Shown here: positions 7,716 through 15,817 of the stretch, piece by piece
Layout: every line of letters begins with the position of its first letter
Numbering within the stretch: the first letter of the stretch is position 1
Program-made: the position numbers and the translations under genes
Source: Syntrophaceae bacterium UBA2208
GTDB taxonomy: Bacteria > Desulfobacterota > BSN033 > UBA1163
Direction: 5' to 3'
Length of the DNA stretch: 17,426 bases
Assembly: GCA_002327885.1 (NCBI GenBank)
Contig: DCUS01000057.1
Span: 1-17,426, forward strand
Notes under the pieces: generated by a model
Databases searched by the model: none
What the model saw: only the letters and a program-made list of their open reading frames with translations
Told to the model about the DNA's origin: nothing

Positions 7716-9241
7716 TTTTCCTCCAGGGCTTTTTTCGCCTCGATCCGATCATCGAAAGGAAACTTCTTCTTTCCGACGATCTGATAATCCTCATGACCTT
7801 TCCCGGCAATGAGAACCGTATCCGAACGTTCGGCCAATCGGATCGCCATTCGGATGGCTTCTCTTCGATCCGGAATTTTGAGATAACCCTTCTGGGTTCT
7901 CCAAAACTTTATTTCGTCTTGGTCCCACACTTTTATGGGAAGGGATTTCAAACCTTTCTCCACCTCGTTCAGGATGGCTAAAGGGTCCTCCGTCCTGGGA
8001 TTGTCTGATGTGAGAATAGCCAGATCGCTATACCTCCCCGCCACTTCACCCATCAAGGGTCGCTTGGTTCGATCCCGGTCACCGCCACATCCGAAGAGCG
8101 TGATCATCTTCCCTTCGTTCTGGGGATTGTTTTCCAGGATCCCCTTTAACCCCAGCAGAGCCCGCTCCAAGGCATCGTAAGTATGAGCATAGTCAACGAT
8201 GATGTGAATGCCTCTCCTGTTCTCCACTTTTTCAAATCTCCCCGAGACCCCTTCCAATCCCTCCAGCCCTTCCCGAATGGTCTCTAAGGGAATATTCAGG
8301 CCCACCCCTACCGCTACCGCAGCCAGAATGTTATAGAGGTTGAAATTTCCGATTAAATTTGATCGGACAGAAAAATCACCCCTTGGGGTTCTGATCCGGC
8401 CGGAAAGACCCTCAAAGGAAGACACCACCTGATCCGCCGCGATATCGCAAGAAGGGTCCATCCCGTAGCGGATGATAGAGAGAGGAATCCCTTCCACAAT
8501 TTTCTCTCCTTTGGGGTCATCGTGGTTCGTCACGGCAAACCGCCCTACTTTAAGGCTTTTCATCAAACAATCCGAGAAAAGTTTCTTCTTACTTTCAAAG
8601 TATTGTTCCAGGGTCTTATGATAATCGAGATGGTCGGAGGTAAAATTTGTGAAGACCGCACCATCAAACTGGCATCCAAACACACGATCGAGGTCAAGCC
8701 CATGGGAGGAGACTTCCATAATGACATGAGAGGTTCCCTCTCTATGCATCTCCCATAGAATCTTTTGCAGATCTAAGGATTCCGGTGTTGTGTTGGGAGC
8801 GAGGGTTTTCTTTTGAGCGAACCGATAATTGATGGTCCCGATCACCCCTACCGTGTATTTCGCTTTTTTAAAGATCGATTCCAAAAGATAGGTCGTCGTT
8901 GTTTTCCCATTCGTTCCGGTGATGCCGATGAGCTTGATCCGTGATGACGGATTCCCATAAAAGTTTGAGGAAATCTTCGCCAGTGCCTGGCGGCTGTTAT
9001 GAACTAAAATCATGGTCCGATCGGAAACCCCTTGCTCTTCCTCTGAAACCACTCCCTCCGCACCGCGTTCAATCGCCTCCCCGATAAACCGGTGCCCATC
9101 TGCTTCCATCCCTCGAATAGCTATAAAAAGGAATCCCTTCCGGACCTGGTTCGAATGGTAAGCAATCCCCATAATCTCTTTTAGGGTATCTCCATGGATC
9201 TTTTTGACTTCAACGCCTTCTATTAATCTTTTCAATTCCAT
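7712..9241 (-). CDS. murE: UDP-N-acetylmuramoyl-L-alanyl-D-glutamate--2,6-diaminopimelate ligase MurE
   Basis: MurE adds the third stem-peptide residue. The 509-residue protein carries the P-loop ITGTNGKTTTT (107-117) and VDYAHTYDALE in the C-terminal half, where the usual form has P in place of Y. The specificity motif DNPR at residues 413-416 is that of meso-diaminopimelate-adding enzymes rather than lysine-adding ones, so the wall should be of the meso-DAP type. FTNFTSDHLDYH near residue 200 is also a family signature. The ATG at 9241 lies 33 bp after ftsI and has no strong ribosome binding site. The 3' end overlaps murF by 4 bases. Confidence 0.97.
   Translation of the reverse strand: MELKRLIEGVEVKKIHGDTLKEIMGIAYHSNQVRKGFLFIAIRGMEADGHRFIGEAIERGAEGVVSEEEQGVSDRTMILVHNSRQALAKISSNFYGNPSSRIKLIGITGTNGKTTTTYLLESIFKKAKYTVGVIGTINYRFAQKKTLAPNTTPESLDLQKILWEMHREGTSHVIMEVSSHGLDLDRVFGCQFDGAVFTNFTSDHLDYHKTLEQYFESKKKLFSDCLMKSLKVGRFAVTNHDDPKGEKIVEGIPLSIIRYGMDPSCDIAADQVVSSFEGLSGRIRTPRGDFSVRSNLIGNFNLYNILAAVAVGVGLNIPLETIREGLEGLEGVSGRFEKVENRRGIHIIVDYAHTYDALERALLGLKGILENNPQNEGKMITLFGCGGDRDRTKRPLMGEVAGRYSDLAILTSDNPRTEDPLAILNEVEKGLKSLPIKVWDQDEIKFWRTQKGYLKIPDRREAIRMAIRLAERSDTVLIAGKGHEDYQIVGKKKFPFDDRIEAKKALEEN
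7720..7724 (-). promoter_or_regulatory. Shine-Dalgarno site deciding the murF TTG start
   Basis: GGAGG lies inside the last codons of murE, four bases before the TTG at 7715. It supports the unusual TTG start of murF and the coupled TTGA stop/start. Confidence 0.75.
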
Positions 9242-9250
9242 TTTTTAAAC

Positions 9251-9264
9251 GCTATGCCCTATGC
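9251..9264. repeat. Two 7-bp units between ftsI and murE
   Basis: GCTATGC and CCTATGC stand in tandem in the 33-bp gap. The same heptamer family, in four units, occurs about 4 kb away upstream of ligA at 13293-13320. Confidence 0.5.
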
Positions 9265-9274
9265 GGTTCTCCCA

Positions 9275-11248
9275 TTATGATGGGGACTGAAACTTCAAAT
9301 AGCAGAGGTCCCCTTTCTCAACGAATGTCCCCGGTCTGGGGTTTTGTTCCACGACCTTTCCATTTCCTGAGACCTTGATGATCAGTCCCTTCCCCTCCAT
9401 CCGGCTTAAGGCATTCCGCATGGATAAACCGGTCAGGTCTGGCATCACCATCATCCCTGCTCCCCGACCCACCCTCACTCCATCAATCGGGGAGGAGTTG
9501 ACCCAGACAGCTTTGGAGGGAGTCAAATCGATTCCGTTTTTCACGATCATCGTTCCTTTTGGAACCACTTGGAGGTAAGGAAGGACCTTCTCCATTATGG
9601 TTTTAAATATCGGAGCGGCAACCACTCCTCCATAGTTATTCCCCTGCGGTTCATCAATCACGACCAAAAGGACAAGCTTAGGCCCCTCAACAGGAGCAAA
9701 TCCCAAAAATCCACTCATGTAGCGATCTTCAGAGTAACCACCCAATAAGGAATCCACTTTCTGCGCCGTTCCAGTCTTTCCAGCTACCTCATACCCCTCG
9801 GGCACCCCCCCTTCCCCTGTTCCTCCTTTCTCAGTGGCCCCTTTGAGCAGTGCCGTCACCTTTTTGGCCGTCTCCTCGGAGATCACCTTTCTGACAACCT
9901 CAGGTTGAAAAGATTGGACAACCTCCCCTTTCTCATTCACAATTTTCTCTACGACATAAGGCTTCATCAATGATCCACCATTAGCAATGGCGGACAGAGC
10001 CGTCACTAATTGAATCCCTGTTACAGAGACTCCCTGACCGAAAGAGATTGTATCCAGGGCCACCGGAGGCCAATATCTCGGATGGTGGACGATTCCTTTT
10101 GCTTCCCCCGGAAGACCGACCCGGGTCTTTTCTCCAAAACCGAACGCAGAAATATATCGGTAGTAACGTTCTTTTCCCATCTTCTCGCCCACCTTTGAAG
10201 CCCCGATGTTACTGGAGAATTTTATGATCTGCTGAAAGGTAAGCCACCCGTGTTTGGAGATATCATGGATCGTTCGGTCATAAACCGTATAAGAACCATT
10301 TTCGCAGAAGAAAGAATCGGATGAGCGAACCACCTGTTCCTCTAAGGCGGCGGCGGCAAGAAAGGCTTTAAAAAGAGAACCGGGTTCAAAGATATCGGAG
10401 ACCGCCCGATTCCTCCAATTTTTAGAACGGTATTTGATGAATTGATTTGGATTAAAAGTGGGGTACGATGCCATGGCCAAGACCTTTCCGGTCAGGGGAT
10501 CCATCGCAATCGCCATGCCTCCCTTTGCTCCCCATTTTTCAACGCCACGACCCAATTCTGTCTCGGTGATATGTTGAATCGATTTATCAATCGTCAGGAC
10601 AATATTCCGGTAATGGTCTTCCTTTTTGAAGGGAACCTTACCCATGGCAATTTCACGACCTAAAGCATCTCTGGCGGTGGTCATGACATGGTTCGCTCCA
10701 TTGAGCAAGGCATCGTATTGATATTCGATTCCCTCCAGACCCTTTGAATCGAGACCCACGAAACCAACCAGATGGGCTGCCAGTTGTGAATTGGGATAGA
10801 ACCGTTGGTTCTCCTTTAAAAAATGGACGCCGGGAAGTTGAAGGGCCTTGACCTGTTCGACTTCTTTTGAAGAAACTTTTCTTTGAATCCATTCAAAGGG
10901 CCGGCGTTTCTTTAACCTTTGCTTCAATTCTTCCCGGTCGATCTGAAGAACCGAAGCAAGTTTATTGATCGTCTTTGGGACATCCTCGATCTTTCGAGCA
11001 TCGACATAGACCGAATTGACTTCCATGCTGACCGCCAGTTCATTGTTCTTGTTATCACAGACGATTCCGCGTTTGGGAACCAGAGGAATCTGAATTTGAT
11101 GCTGTAGCGCCGCCAGTTTATAGAGTTGTTCCTTTTTTAGCACTTGCAGCTGAAACATCCTTCCTGCAATCAATACAAAACACACAGAGAGAAGAACCGA
11201 AAGAAAGATGATTCGAACTTTGAACCAGTTGATTGATTTCCGTTTCAT
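9275..11248 (-). CDS. ftsI: Septal peptidoglycan transpeptidase FtsI (penicillin-binding protein 3 type) with PASTA domain
   Basis: FtsI is the class B penicillin-binding protein that cross-links septal peptidoglycan in the periplasm as partner of FtsW. The 657-residue protein has a cytoplasmic basic start and one membrane anchor (about 11-30). A dimerisation domain includes KRGIVCDNKNNELA (59-72), and the transpeptidase domain follows. Its catalytic motifs are SLFK with nucleophile S291, SSN at 345-347 and KTGT at 491-494. A C-terminal PASTA domain (about 600-655, starting VMPDLTGLSMRNA) is absent from E. coli FtsI but common in other phyla. The ATG overlaps the ftsL stop by 4 bases (ATGA). 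The Pro/Gly-rich linker before PASTA is normal. Confidence 0.95.
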   Translation of the reverse strand: MKRKSINWFKVRIIFLSVLLSVCFVLIAGRMFQLQVLKKEQLYKLAALQHQIQIPLVPKRGIVCDNKNNELAVSMEVNSVYVDARKIEDVPKTINKLASVLQIDREELKQRLKKRRPFEWIQRKVSSKEVEQVKALQLPGVHFLKENQRFYPNSQLAAHLVGFVGLDSKGLEGIEYQYDALLNGANHVMTTARDALGREIAMGKVPFKKEDHYRNIVLTIDKSIQHITETELGRGVEKWGAKGGMAIAMDPLTGKVLAMASYPTFNPNQFIKYRSKNWRNRAVSDIFEPGSLFKAFLAAAALEEQVVRSSDSFFCENGSYTVYDRTIHDISKHGWLTFQQIIKFSSNIGASKVGEKMGKERYYRYISAFGFGEKTRVGLPGEAKGIVHHPRYWPPVALDTISFGQGVSVTGIQLVTALSAIANGGSLMKPYVVEKIVNEKGEVVQSFQPEVVRKVISEETAKKVTALLKGATEKGGTGEGGVPEGYEVAGKTGTAQKVDSLLGGYSEDRYMSGFLGFAPVEGPKLVLLVVIDEPQGNNYGGVVAAPIFKTIMEKVLPYLQVVPKGTMIVKNGIDLTPSKAVWVNSSPIDGVRVGRGAGMMVMPDLTGLSMRNALSRMEGKGLIIKVSGNGKVVEQNPRPGTFVEKGDLCYLKFQSPS

Positions 11249-11589
11249 CGAATCACGATCACCTGTTCGGGGTGGGGTTTCACCATTCTCAGTTCCTCCA
11301 CAGCTAATTTTTCAATCCGCGCATAGGATTTGAGTGTGGCGATCTCCAACCTCAATTTTTTATTAGACTCGGTGAACGATTTTTCCTTTTTCAGGGCATC
11401 CGAAATTTCATACCCGACCTGGATGACTTTAATTCTTGACCAAACATAGAACAGGGAGCCTCCAATGAAAAAAAGCGCGAGGGCACTAAAAAGAACAATC
11501 AGTCCCAATTTGATTCCTTTGGGTCTGGTTTTGGAACCCTCTCCTGTCCAGAGGATTCGGTCTTCACTTCTGTTCATGGTCTTGGTCAT
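11245..11589 (-). CDS. ftsL: Cell division protein FtsL
   Basis: This 114-residue bitopic protein has a polar cytoplasmic part, one membrane segment at about 28-49 and a periplasmic heptad-like segment (about 52-100) predicted to form a coiled coil. FtsL proteins are poorly conserved in sequence. The call rests on this architecture, the size, and the position between rsmH and ftsI, where ftsL normally lies. FtsL would link the FtsQ/FtsB part of the divisome to FtsW and FtsI. The ATG at 11589 directly follows the rsmH stop (TGAATG). A second in-frame ATG four codons later is a possible start. The stop overlaps ftsI by 4 bases. Confidence 0.87.
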   Translation of the reverse strand: MTKTMNRSEDRILWTGEGSKTRPKGIKLGLIVLFSALALFFIGGSLFYVWSRIKVIQVGYEISDALKKEKSFTESNKKLRLEIATLKSYARIEKLAVEELRMVKPHPEQVIVIR

Positions 11590-12492
11590 TCAAAATTCCT
11601 CTGTGTTGGCTGATACCCTCTCCGCACACCTCAGCTTGGCACTTCGGGATCGCGGATTTTTATCCCGCTCTTCCTCAGAAGGCGTCACCGGTTTTTTCGT
11701 CAGGATGCGCATCGTTCCATCTTTCTCCAGTTTTCGAAAGGCCTCCTTTACCATCCGATCCTCGATGGAGTGAAAAGAGATCACACACATTCTCCCTCCC
11801 TTTTTTAAAAGCACCCATCCGGTTCCAAGTATTTTCCTTAAATTTTCCAATTCATCATTCACCCTGATTCGAAGGGCTTGAAAGGTTTTGGTGGCAGGGT
11901 CAATTCGCCGGGAGTGAAATCGTCTGGGGATGGCCTGATAAATGATCTTCCTCAGCGCCTGGGTTGTTTCAATGGGTCCTTTCTCTCTTTCGTAAACGAT
12001 CGCCTTTGCAATTTTCTTGGCCCAACTTTCCTCCCCGTAATGAAATAGAGTATATTCCAACTCTCCCAATGAAAGGCGGTTGACCAGATCGGCGGCCGTT
12101 TGATGCATCCGCTGATCCATCCTCATATCCAAAGGGCCCTCTCCTTTGAAACTGAACCCCCTTCTCTTTTCTTCTACCTGGAAGGAAGAAAGTCCCAAAT
12201 CGAGAAGAATTCCATCAACGGATTCAGCCTTCATGAAGTCCGGAAGATGAATAAAATTTTTTCGAAAAATCTTGACCCTTTCACCAAAAACCAATAATGT
12301 ATTTTCTGCCTCGGCGAGGGCATCCCCATCCCACTCCACCCCGATGACCACTCCATCGGGTGCGGCCCGCCTCAAAATTTCTGAAGCGTGACCGCCCCCT
12401 CCCAGGGTGGCGTCCACATAAGTGCAGCCGGAACCACATTTTAAAAAACCCATCGCCTCTTCCACCATTACAGGAATGTGTTGGAGCCCCAT
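11590..12492 (-). CDS. rsmH: 16S rRNA (cytosine1402-N4)-methyltransferase RsmH (MraW)
   Basis: RsmH methylates N4 of C1402 in the 16S rRNA decoding centre using S-adenosylmethionine. The 300-residue protein is of usual length. It opens HIPVMVEEAM and carries the SAM-binding motif YVDATLGGGGHASEIL (25-40), then GILLDLGLSSFQVEE. FQALRIRVNDELENL and VISFHSIEDRMVKEAF lie in the C-terminal half. Second place in the dcw cluster, directly after mraZ, is the conserved location. The ATG at 12492 gives the standard N-terminus but has no clear Shine-Dalgarno sequence. The gap to mraZ (93 bp) holds heptamer repeats. Confidence 0.97.
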   Translation of the reverse strand: MGLQHIPVMVEEAMGFLKCGSGCTYVDATLGGGGHASEILRRAAPDGVVIGVEWDGDALAEAENTLLVFGERVKIFRKNFIHLPDFMKAESVDGILLDLGLSSFQVEEKRRGFSFKGEGPLDMRMDQRMHQTAADLVNRLSLGELEYTLFHYGEESWAKKIAKAIVYEREKGPIETTQALRKIIYQAIPRRFHSRRIDPATKTFQALRIRVNDELENLRKILGTGWVLLKKGGRMCVISFHSIEDRMVKEAFRKLEKDGTMRILTKKPVTPSEEERDKNPRSRSAKLRCAERVSANTEEF

Positions 12493-12516
12493 TGAATTAC
12501 AAAACCATTTTTATCT

Positions 12517-12576
12517 TAGATTTCCAATTTTAGATTTTGGATTTTTTCAGTCTGCAATCTGCGATCTGTAATCTGT
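12517..12576. repeat. Two degenerate 7-bp tandem repeats between mraZ and rsmH
   Basis: TAGATTT, CCAATTT, TAGATTT and TGGATTT occupy 12517-12544. AGTCTGC, AATCTGC, GATCTGT and AATCTGT occupy 12549-12576. Both runs keep an exact 7-bp period while their unit sequences differ. They leave little room for other signals in the gap. Confidence 0.65.
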
Positions 12577-12585
12577 AATCGAAAA

Positions 12586-13029
12586 TTAAATTCCCAGATT
12601 GGCCAGGGTCTCCCTGACCTGGTCAAATCCTCCTTCAACCTGCTGCACGACTTCCTGCCAACGGTCTCTGGCAAATATTTCTATGAATCGTCCCTCACCC
12701 ACTAATACGACATCCTTTTGAAGATTCGCATAATCTCTTAAGGTCTGAGGGATAAGGAGTCTCCCATGTTTATCGATGATGCAATCGATGGCGCTTGAAT
12801 AAAAATACCTCAAGAAAGAACTCATCTCCTTTCTCATGATGGAAAAGGATCCAATCTTTTGCTCCACTAAAATGTTCCACTCGTCATTAGGGAAAGCGAC
12901 AAGGCAGCCGTCAAAATTGGTGATGACTAACCGATCATCATATTTTTTGTTGAGGATCTCTCGAAACTTTGAAGGAATGCTAATGCGACCTTTGGAGTCT
13001 ATAGTATGTTCATACCTACCCCTGAACAT
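12586..13029 (-). CDS. mraZ: Transcriptional regulator MraZ
   Basis: MraZ is a DNA-binding protein of the SpoVT/AbrB-like fold that represses the dcw cluster, including its own gene, in the bacteria studied. The 147-residue protein starts MFRGRYEHTIDSKGRISIP. Both copies of the D-x-x-x-R-x-x-x-P signature are present: D11/R15/P19 and D86/R90/P94. The ATG at 13029 is preferred over one ten codons upstream (13059): it gives the conserved N-terminus and has GGAGGGG at proper distance. The upstream ATG would also lie within the probable operator. MraZ heads the operon, directly behind the promoter and three direct boxes. Confidence 0.96.
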   Translation of the reverse strand: MFRGRYEHTIDSKGRISIPSKFREILNKKYDDRLVITNFDGCLVAFPNDEWNILVEQKIGSFSIMRKEMSSFLRYFYSSAIDCIIDKHGRLLIPQTLRDYANLQKDVVLVGEGRFIEIFARDRWQEVVQQVEGGFDQVRETLANLGI

Positions 13030-13037
13030 TGCTTTAT

Positions 13038-13044
13038 CCCCTCC
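13038..13044 (-). promoter_or_regulatory. Shine-Dalgarno site of mraZ
   Basis: GGAGGGG lies eight bases before the ATG at 13029. It decides for that start over the upstream ATG at 13059, which has no such site. Confidence 0.8.
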
Positions 13045-13058
13045 ATTTTGGGAAGCCA

Positions 13059-13083
13059 TACCACCTTATCCCACTTTTTACCA
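13059..13083 (-). promoter_or_regulatory. Probable MraZ operator: three 10-bp-spaced boxes
   Basis: Read on the minus strand, TGGTA, TGGGA and TGGTA occur with exactly five bases between them. Known MraZ-binding repeats are TGGG-like pentamers spaced by five bases upstream of mraZ. The boxes lie between the probable transcription start and the mraZ start, which suits autorepression of the whole cluster. The match is by eye. Confidence 0.7.
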
Positions 13084-13094
13084 CTTGGCATGTA

Positions 13095-13123
13095 GAAATA
13101 TCCTGAAAAATTTAATTTGTCAA
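13095..13123 (-). promoter_or_regulatory. Probable sigma70 promoter of the dcw operon
   Basis: The minus strand has TTGACA (13123-13118), a 17-bp spacer and TATTTC (13100-13095). The -35 is perfect and the -10 is weak. The expected transcription start near 13088 lies just before the MraZ-type boxes. The sequence around it is AT-rich. Confidence 0.6.
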
Positions 13124-13165
13124 GTAAAATTTTATACTTAATTGTATTTTACATTTTTGTTCACA

Positions 13166-13197
13166 AGACCCCAACATCTATCCAAACAGGGGGGTCT
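13166..13197. other. GC-rich inverted repeat in the mraZ-ligA divergent region
   Basis: AGACCCC at 13166-13172 pairs with GGGGTCT at 13191-13197 across an 18-base spacer, in otherwise AT-rich DNA. It is not followed by a U-tract on either strand. It could be an operator or a transcript hairpin; neither is established. Apart from the mraZ promoter and operator, a heptamer repeat and the ligA promoter, nothing else is recognised between 13124 and 13369. Confidence 0.35.
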
Positions 13198-13292
13198 CTA
13201 CCCCATATTTAGCCCCCTTCTTCCATTGAATTGTCTCAGGCACTTTTGGGTGAAAAAAACTATTTCTCCATATGCTTAATTTTATTTTGTTA

Positions 13293-13320
13293 CGCTATGC
13301 GCTATGCTCTATGCCCTTTG
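13293..13320. repeat. 7-bp tandem repeat upstream of ligA
   Basis: Four heptamers, CGCTATG, CGCTATG, CTCTATG and CCCTTTG, run without gaps. They end 13 bp before the -35 box of the ligA promoter. The same unit family occurs between ftsI and murE. Confidence 0.65.
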
Positions 13321-13333
13321 CGATTTATCTGAT

Positions 13334-13362
13334 TTGACAACCCTACCAATCCTGTCTAAAAT
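13334..13362 (+). promoter_or_regulatory. Near-consensus sigma70 promoter of ligA
   Basis: TTGACA (13334-13339), a 17-bp spacer and TAAAAT (13357-13362) match the consensus in 11 of 12 positions. Transcription would be expected to start about seven bases after the -10, at 13369-13370. That is at the preferred ligA ATG, so the transcript may have no leader. Confidence 0.65.
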
Positions 13363-13369
13363 GGGGGAA

Positions 13370-15370
13370 ATGGTGCCAGAGACGATAAAAAAACGGGTAG
13401 AAAACCTGCGGGAGGAGATTGAATATCACAACACCCTTTACTATGTCCTCGATCAGCCGGAAATCTCCGATGCTCAATATGACCGCCTGCTGAGAGAACT
13501 TGAGAAGCTTGAAGAGGAATATCCAGAGCTTCGCTCTCCGAATTCTCCCACACAAAGAGTGGGCGCTTCTCCCTTAGAAACTTTCGAAATCGTCAGACAC
13601 ACCATTCCCATGCTCAGCCTTGCCAATGCCTTCGACGAAACAGAGGCAAGGGATTTTGATAAACGAGTGAAGAAGTTCTTAGGGTCCTCCGCAGATATTA
13701 CCTATATTGCAGAACCTAAACTCGACGGGTTGGCGGTTGAACTCGTTTATGATCGGGGTCAATTTGTCGTGGGCTCCACCCGTGGCGATGGGATCCATGG
13801 CGAAGATATCACTCAAAATCTTCGCACCATAAAAACCATCCCTCTGCAACTTATTCGAAAAGAAATTCCGGCCCCGGAGCGTTTAGAAGTCCGGGGCGAA
13901 GTGATCATGCAACTTAAAAAATTTAAGGATCTTAACCGCAGACGGGAAGAAAGCAGAGAGCCTGTTTTCGCCAATCCAAGGAATGCAGCGGCCGGTTCGG
14001 TCCGGCAGCTCGATTCAAAGATCACGGCAGAGCGACCCCTGGAAATTTATTGCTATGGCGTAGGGGAGGTGATAGGTCGGACATTTAAAACTCATTCGGA
14101 AATTCTCCAGATCTTTCCCAAATGGGGTTTCCGGACGAATCCTAATATTCAGAGATGTCAGAACATAGAAGAAGTTTTGGAATACTATCACAGGATGAAT
14201 GAGAAAAGAGAAACTCTTCCCTACGAGATTGATGGAATTGTAATAAAGGTCGATCACCTTGACCTTCAAACAAAGCTGGGTGAAATTGCTCGAAGCCCGC
14301 GTTGGGCATTGGCCTTTAAATTTCAACCCAAACAGGAGACCACAAAGATATTGGATATCCTCATCCAGGTCGGAAGGACCGGAGCCCTCACACCCGTGGC
14401 AGTGATGGAGCCGGTGAAAGTGGGAGGGGTTGAGGTCAGCCGGGCAACGCTTCACAATCAGGATGAGATTAACAAAAAAGATGTGAGAATTGGCGATACG
14501 GTGGTCATCCAGAGGGCAGGAGATGTCATCCCTGAAGTGGTTCAGGCGGTGACTTCAAAAAGAAAGGGGACGGAGAAGAAGTTCAGGATGCCTTCCAAAT
14601 GTCCGGTGTGCGGGGCAGAGGTCATCAAAGAGGAGGCGATTCATCGATGCATCGGTCTGGATTGCCCGGCCCAATTGAAAGGCCGGATCAAACATTTTGC
14701 CTCCAAAAGGGCGATGGATATCGAAGGCCTTGGCGTGAAATTGATTCATCAATTGGTTGACAAAGGGTTGGTAAAAGACGTCGCGGATCTTTACTATATC
14801 AATAAAGAGAAATTGATCGCTTTGGAGCGCATGGCAGACAAATCAGCCCAAAACATCATTGACGCGGTTGAAAAGAGTAAAACCAAACCCCTATCAAAAT
14901 TTCTCTATGCCTTGGGCATCCGTCATGTCGGCGAAACGACCGCAGAGGATTTAGCCCGTCAATTCTTGCATCTGGACGATTTCTTTCGCCTATCGGAAGA
15001 GGATCTCATGGAGGTGGAAGGCGTAGGCCCTGAAGTGGCAGCCAGTGTCCATCAATTCTTCGGAGATCAAAAAAATAAGGAATCCATCGAATTACTGAAA
15101 AAGGCCGGAGTAAAGGTGATTGAGACAAAAGTTAAAGAGAAAGGTAATTTTGAAGGCAAGACCTTTGTCTTTACAGGAACCCTTAAAACCTATGGAAGGG
15201 ATGAAGCTCGAAATCTAATCGAATCTCTGGGTGGAATGACTGCTTCCAGTGTATCCAAAAAGGTGGACTATGTGGTCATTGGGGAAGATCCTGGCTCCAA
15301 ATTCGACAAGGCCAAAGAATTGGGAATCAAAACCCTCACCGAGGAAGAATTTAAGAAGATGATTCGTTAA
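13370..15370 (+). CDS. ligA: NAD-dependent DNA ligase LigA
   Basis: LigA seals nicks in replication and repair using NAD as adenylate donor. From the ATG at 13370 the protein has 666 residues, the usual size. The order is Ia domain (YHNTLYYVLDQPEISDAQYD), adenylation domain with AEPKLDG and nucleophile K117, OB fold, Cys4 zinc finger (C411, C414, C427, C432), helix-hairpin-helix repeats, and a C-terminal BRCT domain (from about 593, GKTFVFTGTL). The frame opens at 13304, but residues upstream of 13370 are unlike LigA and overlap the promoter. An ATG at 13361 lies within the -10 box, and GTG at 13373 is an alternative. It is divergent from mraZ; DUF2784 follows 15 bp downstream. Confidence 0.97.
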   Translation: MVPETIKKRVENLREEIEYHNTLYYVLDQPEISDAQYDRLLRELEKLEEEYPELRSPNSPTQRVGASPLETFEIVRHTIPMLSLANAFDETEARDFDKRVKKFLGSSADITYIAEPKLDGLAVELVYDRGQFVVGSTRGDGIHGEDITQNLRTIKTIPLQLIRKEIPAPERLEVRGEVIMQLKKFKDLNRRREESREPVFANPRNAAAGSVRQLDSKITAERPLEIYCYGVGEVIGRTFKTHSEILQIFPKWGFRTNPNIQRCQNIEEVLEYYHRMNEKRETLPYEIDGIVIKVDHLDLQTKLGEIARSPRWALAFKFQPKQETTKILDILIQVGRTGALTPVAVMEPVKVGGVEVSRATLHNQDEINKKDVRIGDTVVIQRAGDVIPEVVQAVTSKRKGTEKKFRMPSKCPVCGAEVIKEEAIHRCIGLDCPAQLKGRIKHFASKRAMDIEGLGVKLIHQLVDKGLVKDVADLYYINKEKLIALERMADKSAQNIIDAVEKSKTKPLSKFLYALGIRHVGETTAEDLARQFLHLDDFFRLSEEDLMEVEGVGPEVAASVHQFFGDQKNKESIELLKKAGVKVIETKVKEKGNFEGKTFVFTGTLKTYGRDEARNLIESLGGMTASSVSKKVDYVVIGEDPGSKFDKAKELGIKTLTEEEFKKMIR

Positions 15371-15385
15371 CCCTCGTGGGATAGG

Positions 15386-15751
15386 ATGCTTTATAAGATC
15401 GGTGCCGATATCATTGTGCTCATCCATTTTTTCTGGATACTATTCTTGTTTTTCGGTGCCGTTTGGGGAGTCAGGAATAGAATTGTAAAGGGGTTTCATC
15501 TCTCCGGTCTTTTTTTTGCCATCCTGATTCAGGTTTTTGGTTGGTATTGTCCTCTAACTCATGTTGAATTCTGGTTGAGGTTGAAACATAATCCCGGCCT
15601 CGTACATATCGGTTCCTTCATCGTCCATTATGTGGAAAAGGTTGTTTATCTCGAGCTTTCCCAAACCACCATTTTTATATTCACGATTTTTCTTTGTGTG
15701 TTTAATGCATGGATTTATTTGCGGAAGGGAAAACGGATATCATATAGATGA
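15386..15751 (+). CDS. DUF2784 family membrane protein
   Basis: This 121-residue hydrophobic protein has likely membrane segments at about 8-28, 38-55 and 94-111. The stretch GWYCPLTHVEFWLR (52-65) is the signature of the DUF2784 family, small inner-membrane proteins of unknown function. It ends in a short basic tail (RKGKR). The ATG is 15 bp after the ligA stop with a weak GGGAT upstream, so it is probably cotranscribed with ligA. This pairing suggests no role in ligation. A strong terminator follows 40 bp after the stop. Confidence 0.85.
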   Translation: MLYKIGADIIVLIHFFWILFLFFGAVWGVRNRIVKGFHLSGLFFAILIQVFGWYCPLTHVEFWLRLKHNPGLVHIGSFIVHYVEKVVYLELSQTTIFIFTIFLCVFNAWIYLRKGKRISYR

Positions 15752-15791
15752 AATCACTCAAGTCTTTATCCATAAACCTGTCTGATGCTTC

Positions 15792-15817
15792 ACCCCTTCT
15801 AAGGGAAGGGGTTTTTT
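15792..15817 (+). terminator. Rho-independent terminator of ligA-DUF2784
   Basis: ACCCCTTC (15792-15799), a five-base loop and GAAGGGGT (15805-15812) form a perfect 8-bp stem. A run of six T overlaps and follows its end (15812-15817). It lies 40 bp after the DUF2784 stop. Confidence 0.92.
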
